Position numbers and translations under genes: made by a program. From Emergencia sp. (GTDB taxonomy: Bacteria > Bacillota > Clostridia > Peptostreptococcales > Anaerovoracaceae), in the NCBI GenBank assembly GCA_022767345.1, contig JALEOD010000025.1, positions 1 through 64,000 on the forward strand: 64,000 nt of DNA, written 5' to 3'. How positions within the stretch are numbered: position 1 is the first letter of the stretch; each line of letters opens with the position of its first letter. Below, in pieces: positions 7,751 to 15,602 of this stretch. The notes under the pieces are model-generated. The model saw only the letters and a list, made by a program, of their open reading frames with translations, did no database searches and had not been told where the DNA came from.

Positions 7751-9627
7751 CGAGAAAAGAAGTAGAAGATAGAGGCTGGTCTCAAGTGGATTTTGTGCTG
7801 GTGACGGGCGACGCTTATGTGGATCACCATTCCTTTGGAACGGCCATTATCGGGCGTCTCCTTGAAAGCCGCGGCTACAAAGTGGCGATTTTGGCACAGC
7901 CTGATTATAAAAGCGCAGAGGATTTTAAGCGGTTTGGAAGACCAAGACTGGGATTTTTAATCAACGGCGGCGTGGTGGATTCCATGGTGAACAATTACTC
8001 TGTTTTTAAAAGAAAGCGGCGCATAGATGAGTATGCGCCGGGCGGCGTCAGCGGCAGACGTCCTGACAGGGCAGTCATCGTCTACAGCAACAGAGCCAGA
8101 GAGGCCTACAAAGACGTGCCGGTCATCATCGGCGGAATTGAGGCAAGTCTGCGGCGACTGGGACATTATGATTATTGGAGCGACAAGGTCAGACGGTCTA
8201 TTTTGCTGGACGCCAAGGCGGACCTTTTGATTTACGGTATGGGAGAGCGCGCCATGGTGGAAATTGCCGAGGCGCTGGATGCCGGTATTGACGTAAAGGA
8301 TATTACATGGATTGCGGGAACCTGCTATAAAACGAAAACCTATGAGTCAGATGTGGATACGGTGCTGCTGCCGTCTTATCCGGAAATCGCTGAATCAAAA
8401 GAAGCCTACTGCAGAAGTTTTGCCATGGCATACAGAAACAACGACGATATCAACGGCAAGCGTCTCATTGAAAAATATACGGATTCGGTGTATGTGGTGC
8501 AGAACAAACCGCAGCCGCCCCTTTCCAGACAGGAACTGGATGATGTATATGAGCTTCCTTATGAGAACGAATATCATCCGATGTATGAGGAAGCAGGCGG
8601 TATTCCGGCTTTTTCCGAGATAAAGTTCAGTCTGGTTTCGGCAAGAGGCTGTTTTGGCGGCTGCAGTTTCTGCGCGCTGACATATCATCAGGGCAGACAG
8701 GTGAGAAGCAGGAGCAAGGAGTCACTGGTGGCAGAGGCGAAAGCGCTGACAGAGAAACCGGACTTCAAGGGATATATCCATGATGTAGGCGGACCGACTG
8801 CTAATTTCAGGCATCCGGCATGTAAGAAACAGCTGAAATACGGCGTCTGCAAGGACAAGGACTGCCTATATCCGCATCCGTGTAAAAATATGGATATTGA
8901 CCACAGGGAGTATTTAGATGTGCTGCGGGCAGTGCGCGGCGTACCCGGTGTAAAGAAGGTATTTATTCGTTCGGGGATTCGTTACGATTATGTGATGGCG
9001 GATAAAGATTCCACTTTTTTGCGGGAGCTTTGCCAGTATCACGTCAGCGGCACTTTAAAGGTTGCGCCGGAGCACATTTCGGACAGGGTCCTTTATTATA
9101 TGAGAAAGCCGGAAAAAAAGGTCTTTGTTGAATTTGCAAAGCGCTACCAGAAAATGAATCAGCAGCTTGGTCTGAAACAGTATCTGATTCCTTATCTGAT
9201 CAGTTCTCATCCGGGCAGCACTCTTTCCGACGCGGTGGAACTGGCATTGTTTTTGAAAGAGTTTGGGTTTGTGCCGGATCAGGTACAGGATTTCTATCCT
9301 ACGCCGGCGACACTGGCAACCTGTATGTACTATACGGAAATGGATCCTTTTACGATGAAACCCGTCTACGTAGCAAAGGATTTGGAAGAGAAGAAAATGC
9401 AGCGGGCGCTGATACACTACCATAAACCGGAAAACCGGCAGACTGTTGTAAAGGCGCTGAAAAAGGCGGGAAGGGAAGATTTAATCAGCGTACTGTTGGG
9501 AGGCAGGGACAGGAGACATGAGCCTAATCAAAGAGTTCACAAAAATCATAGCGGAAGGCGAAAAGCAGGCACAAAGGGCAAAAGCCGCGCCTCTGGTTCT
9601 GACCGAGGAAATTTTGGGCGAAAATAA
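7735..9627 (+). CDS. ygiQ: YgiQ-family radical SAM protein
   Basis: This 630-aa protein of the YgiQ (UPF0313) family has an N-terminal cobalamin-binding-like region and a radical SAM core with [11 protein letters not shown] (cluster cysteines, about residues 305-313). The [16 protein letters not shown] region and the conserved N-terminus ([13 protein letters not shown]) are typical. The reaction of the family is unknown. The C-terminal ~36 residues are basic and low-complexity, and are encoded by the same 110 bases as the start of the methyltransferase gene, so the tail may have evolved under overlap. It is coupled to the Nudix gene upstream. Confidence 0.9.
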   Translation: MFLPVTRKEVEDRGWSQVDFVLVTGDAYVDHHSFGTAIIGRLLESRGYKVAILAQPDYKSAEDFKRFGRPRLGFLINGGVVDSMVNNYSVFKRKRRIDEYAPGGVSGRRPDRAVIVYSNRAREAYKDVPVIIGGIEASLRRLGHYDYWSDKVRRSILLDAKADLLIYGMGERAMVEIAEALDAGIDVKDITWIAGTCYKTKTYESDVDTVLLPSYPEIAESKEAYCRSFAMAYRNNDDINGKRLIEKYTDSVYVVQNKPQPPLSRQELDDVYELPYENEYHPMYEEAGGIPAFSEIKFSLVSARGCFGGCSFCALTYHQGRQVRSRSKESLVAEAKALTEKPDFKGYIHDVGGPTANFRHPACKKQLKYGVCKDKDCLYPHPCKNMDIDHREYLDVLRAVRGVPGVKKVFIRSGIRYDYVMADKDSTFLRELCQYHVSGTLKVAPEHISDRVLYYMRKPEKKVFVEFAKRYQKMNQQLGLKQYLIPYLISSHPGSTLSDAVELALFLKEFGFVPDQVQDFYPTPATLATCMYYTEMDPFTMKPVYVAKDLEEKKMQRALIHYHKPENRQTVVKALKKAGREDLISVLLGGRDRRHEPNQRVHKNHSGRRKAGTKGKSRASGSDRGNFGRK

Positions 9628-10900
9628 AAGCGACGAAAATGGCTTGTATCTTGGGGACAATTTGTCGGTGATGCAGTCGCTGCTGACAGGTGGCGGTCTT
9701 TCGGGGCAGGTACAGATGATTTATATTGATCCGCCCTTTTATTCCAAGGCGAATTATGATGCTGCTGTTAAAGTGGGGGATCAGACGCTGAAATACCGCG
9801 CTTACGATGACAAGTGGGAGCAGGGGCTTTCCTCCTATTTAAAAATGCTGACGGCAAGACTTTATCTGATGAAGGAACTTTTGGCGGATAGCGGACTAAT
9901 CTGGCTGCATCTTGACTGGCATGTGGTGCACTATGCAAAAGTGATTATGGACGAAATTTTTGGTGAAAAGAATTTTGTCAATGAGATTATCTGGCATTAC
10001 AAATCGGGCGGAACCAGCAAAAAACACTTTGCAAGAAAACACGATACGATATTAGTCTATGCCAAAAGTCCTAATTACCGCTTTTATCCGCTGCAGGAAA
10101 AGTCCTATAACCGGGGCTATAAGCCATACCATTTTAAGGGTGTTCAGGAATACAAGGATGATATCGGCTGGTACACCATGGTGAATATGAAAGATGTCTG
10201 GAACATTGATATGGTGGGTCGCACGTCCCGCGAACGAACCGGATATGCGACCCAGAAGCCGGAGCAGCTGCTTTTTCGCATGATTGAAAGCTGCACGAGA
10301 GAGGGGGATTTATGCGCGGATTTCTTCTGCGGCAGCGGAACCCTTGCGGCAGCGGCAGCGAAGCTGGGCAGGCGTTTTATCACATGTGATATGGGAAAAC
10401 TGGCTTATGAAAGCACCATTCGGCGCCTTACCGCACAGGGAACAGGATTTTGCGCATATCAGCAGCAGGAAGCCTGCTGCGCGCGGCAGGCAGGCGCAGC
10501 GGGAACTCATGCAGGTGCAGCGGGTATACGGACACGTGTGAATCGCGCGAAGATGGAAGCCAGAATTTTGCTGACGCGAGAGAAGCTTTCTGAAGGCGAT
10601 GGAGAACTGGTTCGCATCAGGCTGCTTTCTTTAAAGGCGCGCAGGCTGGATCAAATGCTGAATGACAAAGAGCAGGCACTGGTTGCGCCGGTCATTGCAG
10701 AAGACAGTTTACAGCTGGTCGACATGTGGAGCGTGGATTTTGATTATGATTTGCAGACTGGCGTGCATAAAGCCCAGTCAGTTTTTGTCAGAGAAAAGGG
10801 AAACTTGACATTGTCCTGTGAGAAAATCGTTGCACCCGGTGCGCATATTTGTGTAAAGGTGACCGATGTTTTGGGCAATACTGTATTTGAGAAGTTTTGA
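9518..10900 (+). CDS. Orphan DNA adenine methyltransferase, beta class
   Basis: This 460-aa site-specific methyltransferase has motif IV DPPF at residues 71-74 and motif I FCGSGT at 270-275. That order (IV before I) defines the beta class, and DPPF suggests N6-adenine methylation of DNA with S-adenosylmethionine. GYATQKPEQLL (242-252) is motif X-like. A roughly 150-residue C-terminal domain follows that I cannot assign, preceded by an Ala/Gly-rich stretch (325-337). ATG 9518 has GGAGAC five bases upstream and lies 110 bases inside ygiQ. No restriction endonuclease or specificity subunit is nearby. Confidence 0.88.
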   Translation: MSLIKEFTKIIAEGEKQAQRAKAAPLVLTEEILGENKSDENGLYLGDNLSVMQSLLTGGGLSGQVQMIYIDPPFYSKANYDAAVKVGDQTLKYRAYDDKWEQGLSSYLKMLTARLYLMKELLADSGLIWLHLDWHVVHYAKVIMDEIFGEKNFVNEIIWHYKSGGTSKKHFARKHDTILVYAKSPNYRFYPLQEKSYNRGYKPYHFKGVQEYKDDIGWYTMVNMKDVWNIDMVGRTSRERTGYATQKPEQLLFRMIESCTREGDLCADFFCGSGTLAAAAAKLGRRFITCDMGKLAYESTIRRLTAQGTGFCAYQQQEACCARQAGAAGTHAGAAGIRTRVNRAKMEARILLTREKLSEGDGELVRIRLLSLKARRLDQMLNDKEQALVAPVIAEDSLQLVDMWSVDFDYDLQTGVHKAQSVFVREKGNLTLSCEKIVAPGAHICVKVTDVLGNTVFEKF

Positions 10901-10920
10901 AGGATCGAGAGGAGTTCGTG

Positions 10921-11799
10921 ATGAAAGAAACATTAAAAGGAAAACTGGTTGATGCAATTTTTCTGATAGTGGCCTGTGCGGTTGGCGCATTTGCAACGAC
11001 AGCGGTGATGATCCCTAATGGACTGACCAGCGGCGGACTGACGGGTCTGGTTCGTATTCTGCAGAATTACGTCAGCATTAATTTTTCTCTGGCTTATTAT
11101 GCTGGCGCATTTCTGATTTTGATTGTGGTGGTACTGACACTGGGCTTTCGCGAGGCAAAAAAAGTGCTGGTGGTTACGCTGCTTTATCCAGCGGTTATGT
11201 TTGTCATGGAACAGTTCGATTTTCAGTTGCTGGAAGAGAAGGATGTGATACTGGCGGCGATTTTCTGCGGCGTTTTCTCCGGCGTTTGCAACGGCATCGT
11301 TTTCTGGCGCGGTTATGCCTTCTGCGGCACTGAATCTATCGCAACCATTTTAAAGAAAAAGCTGATGCCGCAGGTGGATTTGAGTAAAATTCTTCTGATA
11401 CTGGATGCTTCAATTATTGCGGTGTCAGCGTTTATCTTCGGTCGGAACATCGCGCTGTATGCGCTGGTGACCCAGTTCATCGCTTCAAAGATGGTGGACT
11501 TTATCATGTACGGTTTTGAAACTAAGATTGTACAGGTAAATATTCTGACCACAAAGCCGGACGAAACCATTGCCTTTGTGATGCGGGATCTCAACCGCGG
11601 CGTTTCCAGCAGAACAGCCGTGGGAGAGTTTACCGGTCAGGCGAAAAAAGAACTGGTCGTTCTGTGTTCACCGCGGGAAAGTATGCTTTTAAAGCGTTTT
11701 CTTGTATCGGTAGATCCGGCAGCCTTTGTGACAGTGCTGCATGTGGACACGGTATGGGGCAACGGAAAAGGATTTACAGAAATTAACAAGGATATGTAA
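10921..11799 (+). CDS. YitT-family membrane protein (DUF161 + DUF2179)
   Basis: This 292-aa protein has five to six N-terminal helices (about 8-190). A soluble C-terminal DUF2179-like domain begins near KIVQVNILTTKPDE. The VAVGAFATTAVMIPNGLTSGGLTG-type segment near the start is characteristic of YitT. ATG 10921 with GAGGAG is preferred over 10897, which overlaps the methyltransferase stop. Function is unknown; some relatives are proposed ion or metabolite transporters. It ends the operon running from 7115. Confidence 0.85.
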   Translation: MKETLKGKLVDAIFLIVACAVGAFATTAVMIPNGLTSGGLTGLVRILQNYVSINFSLAYYAGAFLILIVVVLTLGFREAKKVLVVTLLYPAVMFVMEQFDFQLLEEKDVILAAIFCGVFSGVCNGIVFWRGYAFCGTESIATILKKKLMPQVDLSKILLILDASIIAVSAFIFGRNIALYALVTQFIASKMVDFIMYGFETKIVQVNILTTKPDETIAFVMRDLNRGVSSRTAVGEFTGQAKKELVVLCSPRESMLLKRFLVSVDPAAFVTVLHVDTVWGNGKGFTEINKDM

Positions 11800-11951
11800 A
11801 TTTTATTATAGCATTTCATTGTTTTAAACGGTTTGTGTGATGGTTTGACGAATCTTTTATGAAAATTTTGAAGCCCGAAATTAGATAGACTGAACACGGC
11901 ATTTATGTTATATTGTTTACACGATAAGGAAAAAGAGGGGAGGAGAATACG

Positions 11952-12313
11952 ATGACTGATCAGGAAATGCTGCTTGCAATGTCGAACTTATTTGATGCAA
12001 AGCTGGAACCCTTGAAGAAAGAAATTCAGGATGTGAGAACATCCCTTGAAGGCGAGATAAAGAATGTGCAGGGCAGTCTTGAGGGTGAAATAAAGAGCGT
12101 GCAGAATTCCCTTGGGGGGGAGAACTTAGAGATATAAAACTGACACTTGAGAATGAAATTATTCCTCGCCTGCAAACGATAGAGAATTGTTATATTACAA
12201 CTTATCAGCGTTATGCAAGCGGTATCAACGAGTTGGAAGCCTTAAAGGCTGATGTGGAAATTCTAAAAAAAGTAGCGGCAGAGCATTCGAAGAAACTGCA
12301 GAAAATATCTTAG
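11952..12313 (+). pseudogene. Coiled-coil protein gene interrupted by a G-tract frameshift
   Basis: ATG 11952 follows GGGGAGGAG. Frame one runs 61 codons, then stops at 12137 just after a G7 run (12114-12120). Shifting frame at the run restores a reading that continues G-E-L-R-D-I-K-L-T-L-E-N-E-I and ends at 12313, giving about 120 residues. Residues 28-65 are 11-residue repeats (SLEGEIKNVQG type), so a long helix or coiled coil is expected. The repeat pattern suggests an ancestral G5 run, so the gene is out of frame now. It could be a phase-variable switch, a recent mutation or a sequencing error. Confidence 0.65.
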
Positions 12314-12532
12314 GCCTTAAAACTATTTGTATAAGGAGCAATCCCTGTACAGACAGTTTTTTTGAAAAAGAAATGTAATAAGATTATTCTTTCTTCTCGT
12401 GCTAAAATTAATGCAAGACATCTTTCATTTGCCAGTGTATTTTTATGAGGTGCAACACCTAGTGCAACACTAAAATGCACTTTTTAGCACTAATTTTACG
12501 GATTTTTTACATAAAATGGAAAATCGATTAAT

Positions 12533-12580
12533 AAAAAAATCGCTACAAATGGCGTAAAATAGCCAATTATAGCGATTTTT
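12533..12580. terminator. Terminator-like hairpin, possibly bidirectional
   Basis: AAAAATCGCTA pairs with TAGCGATTTTT around an inner GGC..GCC stem. A- and T-runs on both sides would allow termination on either strand. Confidence 0.6.
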
Positions 12581-12582
12581 AT

Positions 12583-12603
12583 TTTGGTGCGCCAGACAGG
12601 AAT
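12583..12603. repeat. 21-bp duplicate of the tRNA-Arg 3' end
   Basis: TTTGGTGCGCCAGACAGGAAT at 12583-12603 recurs exactly at 12769-12789, where it is the last part of the tRNA gene. A duplicated tRNA 3' end is the usual footprint of site-specific integration or its excision. Only 165 bp lies between the copies and no integrase is present, so any element is gone or was tiny. Confidence 0.6.
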
Positions 12604-12667
12604 TAGTGTCTACTGCGTATCCACCGTCCTGCGGCTCCCCAATCGGTCGCCTTGGACCGTTCGCTAT

Positions 12668-12690
12668 ATTTCAGTCTGCCAGACTGAAAT
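12668..12690. repeat. Perfect 11-bp inverted repeat
   Basis: ATTTCAGTCTG and CAGACTGAAAT are separated by a single base. It sits between the two copies of the tRNA 3' end. With a one-base loop it is better read as a DNA palindrome than as an RNA hairpin. Confidence 0.6.
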
Positions 12691-12744
12691 ACTTCACGCT
12701 CGCGCCTTTTCAGGTTCGATTCCTTCCTGATTCTATCGCACGCA

Positions 12745-12770
12745 AAAACGACCGGCATTTGCCGGTCGTT
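12745..12770 (-). terminator. Terminator of tRNA-Arg
   Basis: On the minus strand, ACGACCGGC and GCCGGTCGT form a 9-bp stem around a 4-base loop immediately after the CCA end, followed by TTTTGCG. Confidence 0.8.
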
Positions 12771-12846
12771 TGGTGCGCCAGACAGGAATCGAACCTGCGG
12801 CCTTCACATTCGGAGTGTGCTACTCTATCCCCTGAGCTACTGGCGC
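12771..12846 (-). tRNA. tRNA-Arg (anticodon CCG)
   Basis: The minus strand folds as a cloverleaf of 76 nt with encoded CCA. The acceptor is GCGCCAG/CTGGCGC, the D arm GCTC/GAGT, the anticodon loop CTCCGAA with CCG at 34-36, and the T arm GCAGG-TTCGATT-CCTGT. The first anticodon-stem pair is a G-A mismatch; the other four pair. CCG reads the arginine codon CGG. Confidence 0.93.
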
Positions 12847-12907
12847 ATGACTTTATTAGTATAACATAAATTTCTAAAAAAGCAAAGTGAATTTGTTGTT
12901 ATATTCG

Positions 12908-13299
12908 TACCAAGTTTTCACACAGAATTTGAAAATGATCTGGCGCGCTATTACATTCCCAATGATACCATAAGTGGGAGTTTTCTTTCTGTGACATTTG
13001 GAACAGTAGTCATGGGAGGGTATGGGCCGGCATGGGCCGGATTAAATCGTAGGGGGTGACTTTTCTTTCCTCTTACGGATATAAAGGTACTGGATGGAGT
13101 TTATCCTGTTTTTTGCAGGATTGTAGAAGGATTGGATAAACTTCGGAGAATCGAACAGGTCAAAGTTATTGTTGGGGACGTTTTTGAGGAATATGGTGTA
13201 GAATTTCATAGACCGGAAAAACCGGAAATCATCAAATGTGTCACTGTGGAAACCTTTGGCGTTACCTATCCTGCGTCTGAGAAATTAGAAATTTTTTAA
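12908..13299 (+). pseudogene. Cyclophilin-type peptidyl-prolyl isomerase, decayed
   Basis: One frame reads E-N-D-L-A-R-Y-Y-I-P-N-D, then FGTVVMGGYGPAWAGLN, a TGA, then LDGVYPVF.RIVEGLDKLR and a C-terminal VTVETFGVTYP before TAA at 13297. These blocks match the cyclophilin fold of clostridial peptidyl-prolyl isomerases. The 5' part is missing: the frame fades just after tRNA-Arg. The expected SQFF segment is replaced by the TGA (near 13058). There is no start codon or ribosome site, so the gene is dead. Confidence 0.7.
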
Positions 13300-13302
13300 A
13301 GA

Positions 13303-13338
13303 GAAAAGACACTTTTGGAAAACCAAGGGTGTCTTTTT
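13303..13338 (+). terminator. Terminator of the dead cyclophilin gene
   Basis: AAAAGACAC pairs with GTGTCTTTTT across a 16-base loop that itself contains TTGG/CCAA. Confidence 0.65.
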
Positions 13339-13340
13339 GA

Positions 13341-13606
13341 TTTGGTGATTAAGCTGGCACTAATTGAGTATTTTGAGAGCAAAACCCAAAAAGGAAAATG
13401 ATGTAAATATAAGGGATTGAACCTAACGACTTCTATAATTTCCCAGCAAACAGGAGATACCAAATAGTGCGCTTTGCCAATTTTGACTTTTCGCTATGAT
13501 ATTGAGAATTAAAGATAATCAATATGAAATGGCGGGATTTAAATGTTTTTAGGGATAGCTTAAGGGAACTAAGAAATCTGACTTGAAGCAGAAATTATAC
13601 AAATTG
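13341..13606. other. AT-rich stretch, nothing recognisable
   Basis: No frame is open over a useful length and no promoter or RNA motif stands out. A segment near 13410-13475 loosely resembles a worn tRNA on the minus strand but does not fold. Confidence 0.4.
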
Positions 13607-13635
13607 TTGTTGCAATAAAGTGGGGATGTTATAAT
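13607..13635 (+). promoter_or_regulatory. Promoter of the toxin mRNA
   Basis: TTGTTG (13607-13612) and TATAAT (13630-13635) are 17 bases apart. The predicted transcript has a leader of about 75-90 nt before the short toxin frame. Confidence 0.6.
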
Positions 13636-13716
13636 CAAGAGAGTCAAGAGGACAGAGCGAAAGCGGTTGGCCTTCCGTTACAGCTACATATACGGTGAAA
13701 AATCCGAATTGTACAA

Positions 13717-13809
13717 ATGGGAGGTGATAATATTTCGGCTTATGAAATTCTAGTAATTGTCTTAATGATGATTACACTGATAGAAATGATTAGAGGAAAT
13801 AAAAAATAA
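13717..13809 (+). CDS. Probable type I toxin, 30-aa hydrophobic (holin-like) peptide
   Basis: The frame reads M-G-G-D-N-I-S-A-Y-E and continues as a single hydrophobic helix (ILVIVLMMITLIEMI) with a basic RGNKK tail. SAYE followed by one membrane helix is the pattern of small holin-like type I toxins in Bacillota. ATG 13717 lacks a good site. GGGAGGTGAT (13719-13728) is perfectly placed for the ATT at 13732, where relatives would have ATG, so initiation may use ATT or the start may have mutated. A shared terminator and a convergent promoter complete the toxin-antitoxin layout. Confidence 0.6.
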   Translation: MGGDNISAYEILVIVLMMITLIEMIRGNKK

Positions 13810-13843
13810 CCGCCTTGCCTGAGAACCTGGGCGGTTATTTTTT
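13801..13843. terminator. Bidirectional terminator shared by toxin mRNA and antisense RNA
   Basis: AAAAAATAACCGCC and GGCGGTTATTTTTT are 14-bp perfect complements around a 15-base loop. Terminal A6 and T6 runs make it a terminator in both directions. It overlaps the last toxin codons, so the two RNAs are complementary across it. Confidence 0.85.
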
Positions 13844-13882
13844 AACCAGCTTGGCTAGCCGTTTTCATCGGCTTCCTCTTGG
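13801..13882 (-). ncRNA. Predicted antisense RNA antitoxin
   Basis: A minus-strand promoter (TTGCAA 13915-13910, 17-base gap, TATATT 13892-13887) fires toward the toxin gene and its transcript would end at the shared terminator. The RNA of about 75-80 nt would be complementary to the toxin mRNA 3' end, as in TxpA/RatA or pAD1 par systems. It is predicted from promoter and terminator placement only. Confidence 0.5.
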
Positions 13883-13886
13883 CTAT

Positions 13887-13915
13887 AATATATCATGACT
13901 AAAGAATATTTGCAA
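13887..13915 (-). promoter_or_regulatory. Promoter of the antisense RNA
   Basis: TTGCAA and TATATT are 17 bases apart on the minus strand, pointing at the toxin gene. Confidence 0.55.
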
Positions 13916-14002
13916 TAGAAAATTTCTCGATTAAACTGGCGGTATGTGTACAAATTGGTTCTGCGCTGTTACTATTGAGAAAAACAAAAGTGAGGTACAG
14001 TG

Positions 14003-14734
14003 ATGAACCAAAAGAAAATAGGGGAGTTTATTTCCATATGTAGAAAAGAGAAAGAATTTACACAAGAGCAGCTGGCAGAGAAGGTGCAGGTCAGCACAAA
14101 TGCTGTAAGCAAATGGGAACGTGGGGTAAATCTTCCTGATTATTCCAATTTGATCGTTCTCTGTGCGACCTTAGACATATCCTTAAATGAACTCTTTGCA
14201 GGAGAGCGCCTTACAGAAAAGGAAGACAAGGAACAGGACGACGAGACGATTCTTTCCGTTTTAAAAATGAGTAGTTTGAGAAACAGAAAGTATAAGATAG
14301 GGATTCTTGTAATTTTTTTGCTGTTTCTTTTCAGCGCATTATTGACAGGAAAATTTCTTCTTGTAAAATATGGATATTTACCAGACGACAACCTGCGTTA
14401 TGTACAGGTCTATATCGCAGGTGAAGATTATGTAAAAGGAGATGTGGATATCAATAAGCTTGGAAAAATCAGCATTGACTTTGATATAGGAGCAAACAAG
14501 TATGGGAATGCAGTGTTTAAAGACCCGAAAAAGGCATTTAGAACTTTGAAACGAGAGTACGCTGCTGGCATTTCACTTATTCAGGGGGAGTTTGCATTGC
14601 TGCCTCTTACCAGCTTTACCTATCAGTCATATAAAACCTATGGTTGGCAGGTGACTTCCGGAACGGAGGAAGAAAGGTCGCAGGCGAGATTTGTGACATC
14701 ATTTCTTGACATTTACGAAAACAGTTTTAATTGA
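14003..14734 (+). CDS. XRE-family regulator with a membrane-anchored C-terminal domain
   Basis: Residues 1-62 are an XRE helix-turn-helix (EFTQEQLAEKVQVSTNAVSKWERG is the recognition region). A charged linker and one transmembrane helix (about 96-115) lead to a roughly 125-residue outside domain of unknown fold. ATG 14003 is preferred to GTG 14000 because of spacing from GAGG. This layout suggests a membrane-tethered sensor-regulator that reads an envelope signal. The ABC exporter starts right after it, with its own promoter overlapping this stop codon, so the exporter is a candidate target. Confidence 0.8.
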   Translation: MNQKKIGEFISICRKEKEFTQEQLAEKVQVSTNAVSKWERGVNLPDYSNLIVLCATLDISLNELFAGERLTEKEDKEQDDETILSVLKMSSLRNRKYKIGILVIFLLFLFSALLTGKFLLVKYGYLPDDNLRYVQVYIAGEDYVKGDVDINKLGKISIDFDIGANKYGNAVFKDPKKAFRTLKREYAAGISLIQGEFALLPLTSFTYQSYKTYGWQVTSGTEEERSQARFVTSFLDIYENSFN

Positions 14735-14759
14735 CAGCAGCTTCCATCCTTGGTATAAT
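14731..14759 (+). promoter_or_regulatory. Consensus SigA promoter of the ABC exporter operon
   Basis: TTGACA (14731-14736) and TATAAT (14754-14759) are 17 bases apart, a perfect match. The -35 overlaps the stop codon of the XRE gene. Confidence 0.85.
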
Positions 14760-14801
14760 CAAAATCCTACGTTTTTGTTTTGAAGCAGAAAGGAGAGAGT
14801 G

Positions 14802-15590
14802 ATGATTACCATGGAACACGTGAGCAAAACCTACCGGATTGCTCGAAGGAATGCAGGGCTGAAGGAAGCCTGCAAGGCGCTTTTTCACAGAGAATATGAG
14901 ACGGTACACGCGCTGGATGATGTGAGCTTTACAATAGAGGACGGCGAGATGGTGGGATATATCGGACCTAACGGCGCGGGGAAAAGTTCTACCATTAAAA
15001 TTCTCAGCGGGATTCTGACACCGGACAGCGGGCGTGCTCTGGTAGACGGCCGCATACCGTATCAGGACAGAATCAGTCATGTGCGGGAAATCGGCGTGGT
15101 TTTCGGGCAGCGTTCGCAGCTTTGGTGGGACGTACCGGTCATTGACTCTTTTTCTCTGCTGAAAGATATTTACGACATTTCGGCGGTGACATATAAGCAA
15201 AGCCTTGAGGAGCTGACGGCGCTTCTGGACTTATCAGAGCTTCTGCGATCTCCGGTGCGGCAGCTTTCCTTGGGGCAGCGAATGCGCTGTGAAATTGCAG
15301 CGTCTCTGTTACATAGACCGCGTATTTTGTTTCTGGACGAGCCGACCATCGGTCTTGACGCTGTTTCAAAGCTGGCGGTCAGAGATTTTATAAAAAGACA
15401 GAATAAAGAACACGGCACGACGGTGATTTTGACGACTCACGATATGCAGGATATTGAAGCTCTCGCGGGAAGAATTATCCTCATCGGAAAAGGAAAAATT
15501 CTGATGGATGGAACCCTGGCGGATATCCAAAAAGGAAATGCCAATATTGATGAAACCGTTGCGCAGCTGTACCAATCCTATGATGTATAA
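14802..15590 (+). CDS. ABC exporter ATP-binding protein (ABC-2 type)
   Basis: The 262-aa ATPase has Walker A GPNGAGKSS (residues about 56-64), Q-loop VVFGQRSQLWW, signature LSLGQRMRCE, Walker B ILFLDEPTIGLD and the H-loop TTHD. The WWDVP segment after the Q-loop is typical of the subgroup that pairs with two DUF990-type permeases. ATG 14802 fits AAGGAG better than GTG 14799. It powers export through the two permeases encoded next; the substrate is unknown. Confidence 0.88.
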   Translation: MITMEHVSKTYRIARRNAGLKEACKALFHREYETVHALDDVSFTIEDGEMVGYIGPNGAGKSSTIKILSGILTPDSGRALVDGRIPYQDRISHVREIGVVFGQRSQLWWDVPVIDSFSLLKDIYDISAVTYKQSLEELTALLDLSELLRSPVRQLSLGQRMRCEIAASLLHRPRILFLDEPTIGLDAVSKLAVRDFIKRQNKEHGTTVILTTHDMQDIEALAGRIILIGKGKILMDGTLADIQKGNANIDETVAQLYQSYDV

Positions 15591-15602
15591 GGCGGTGGTA
15601 AG

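Larger units (their letters stand above)
12314..12770. other. 457-bp intergenic region with tRNA fragments and hairpins
   Basis: It contains a terminator-like stem at 12533-12580, a 21-bp copy of the tRNA-Arg 3' end at 12583-12603, a perfect 11-bp palindrome at 12668-12690, and a T-arm-like segment in the opposite orientation (CAGGTTCGATTCC, about 12715-12727). An 87-codon open frame over 12606-12869 reads across the tRNA and is not a gene. Confidence 0.6.
12847..13340. other. Region holding the decayed cyclophilin gene
   Basis: Between tRNA-Arg and 13340 there is no intact gene; the readable content is the cyclophilin pseudogene and its terminator. Confidence 0.5.

Noticed and set aside
9518-10900. 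Restriction-modification system
   Set aside because: No endonuclease, specificity or helicase gene lies on either side; the neighbours are ygiQ and yitT.
12606-12869. 87-codon open frame
   Set aside because: It runs antisense through tRNA-Arg (the CARQESNLRPSHSE type of artefact) and has no ribosome site.
13410-13475. Possible tRNA pseudogene on the minus strand
   Set aside because: GATTGAACC and a CAAACAGGAGATACC stretch look tRNA-like, but the arms do not pair and no anticodon loop can be placed.
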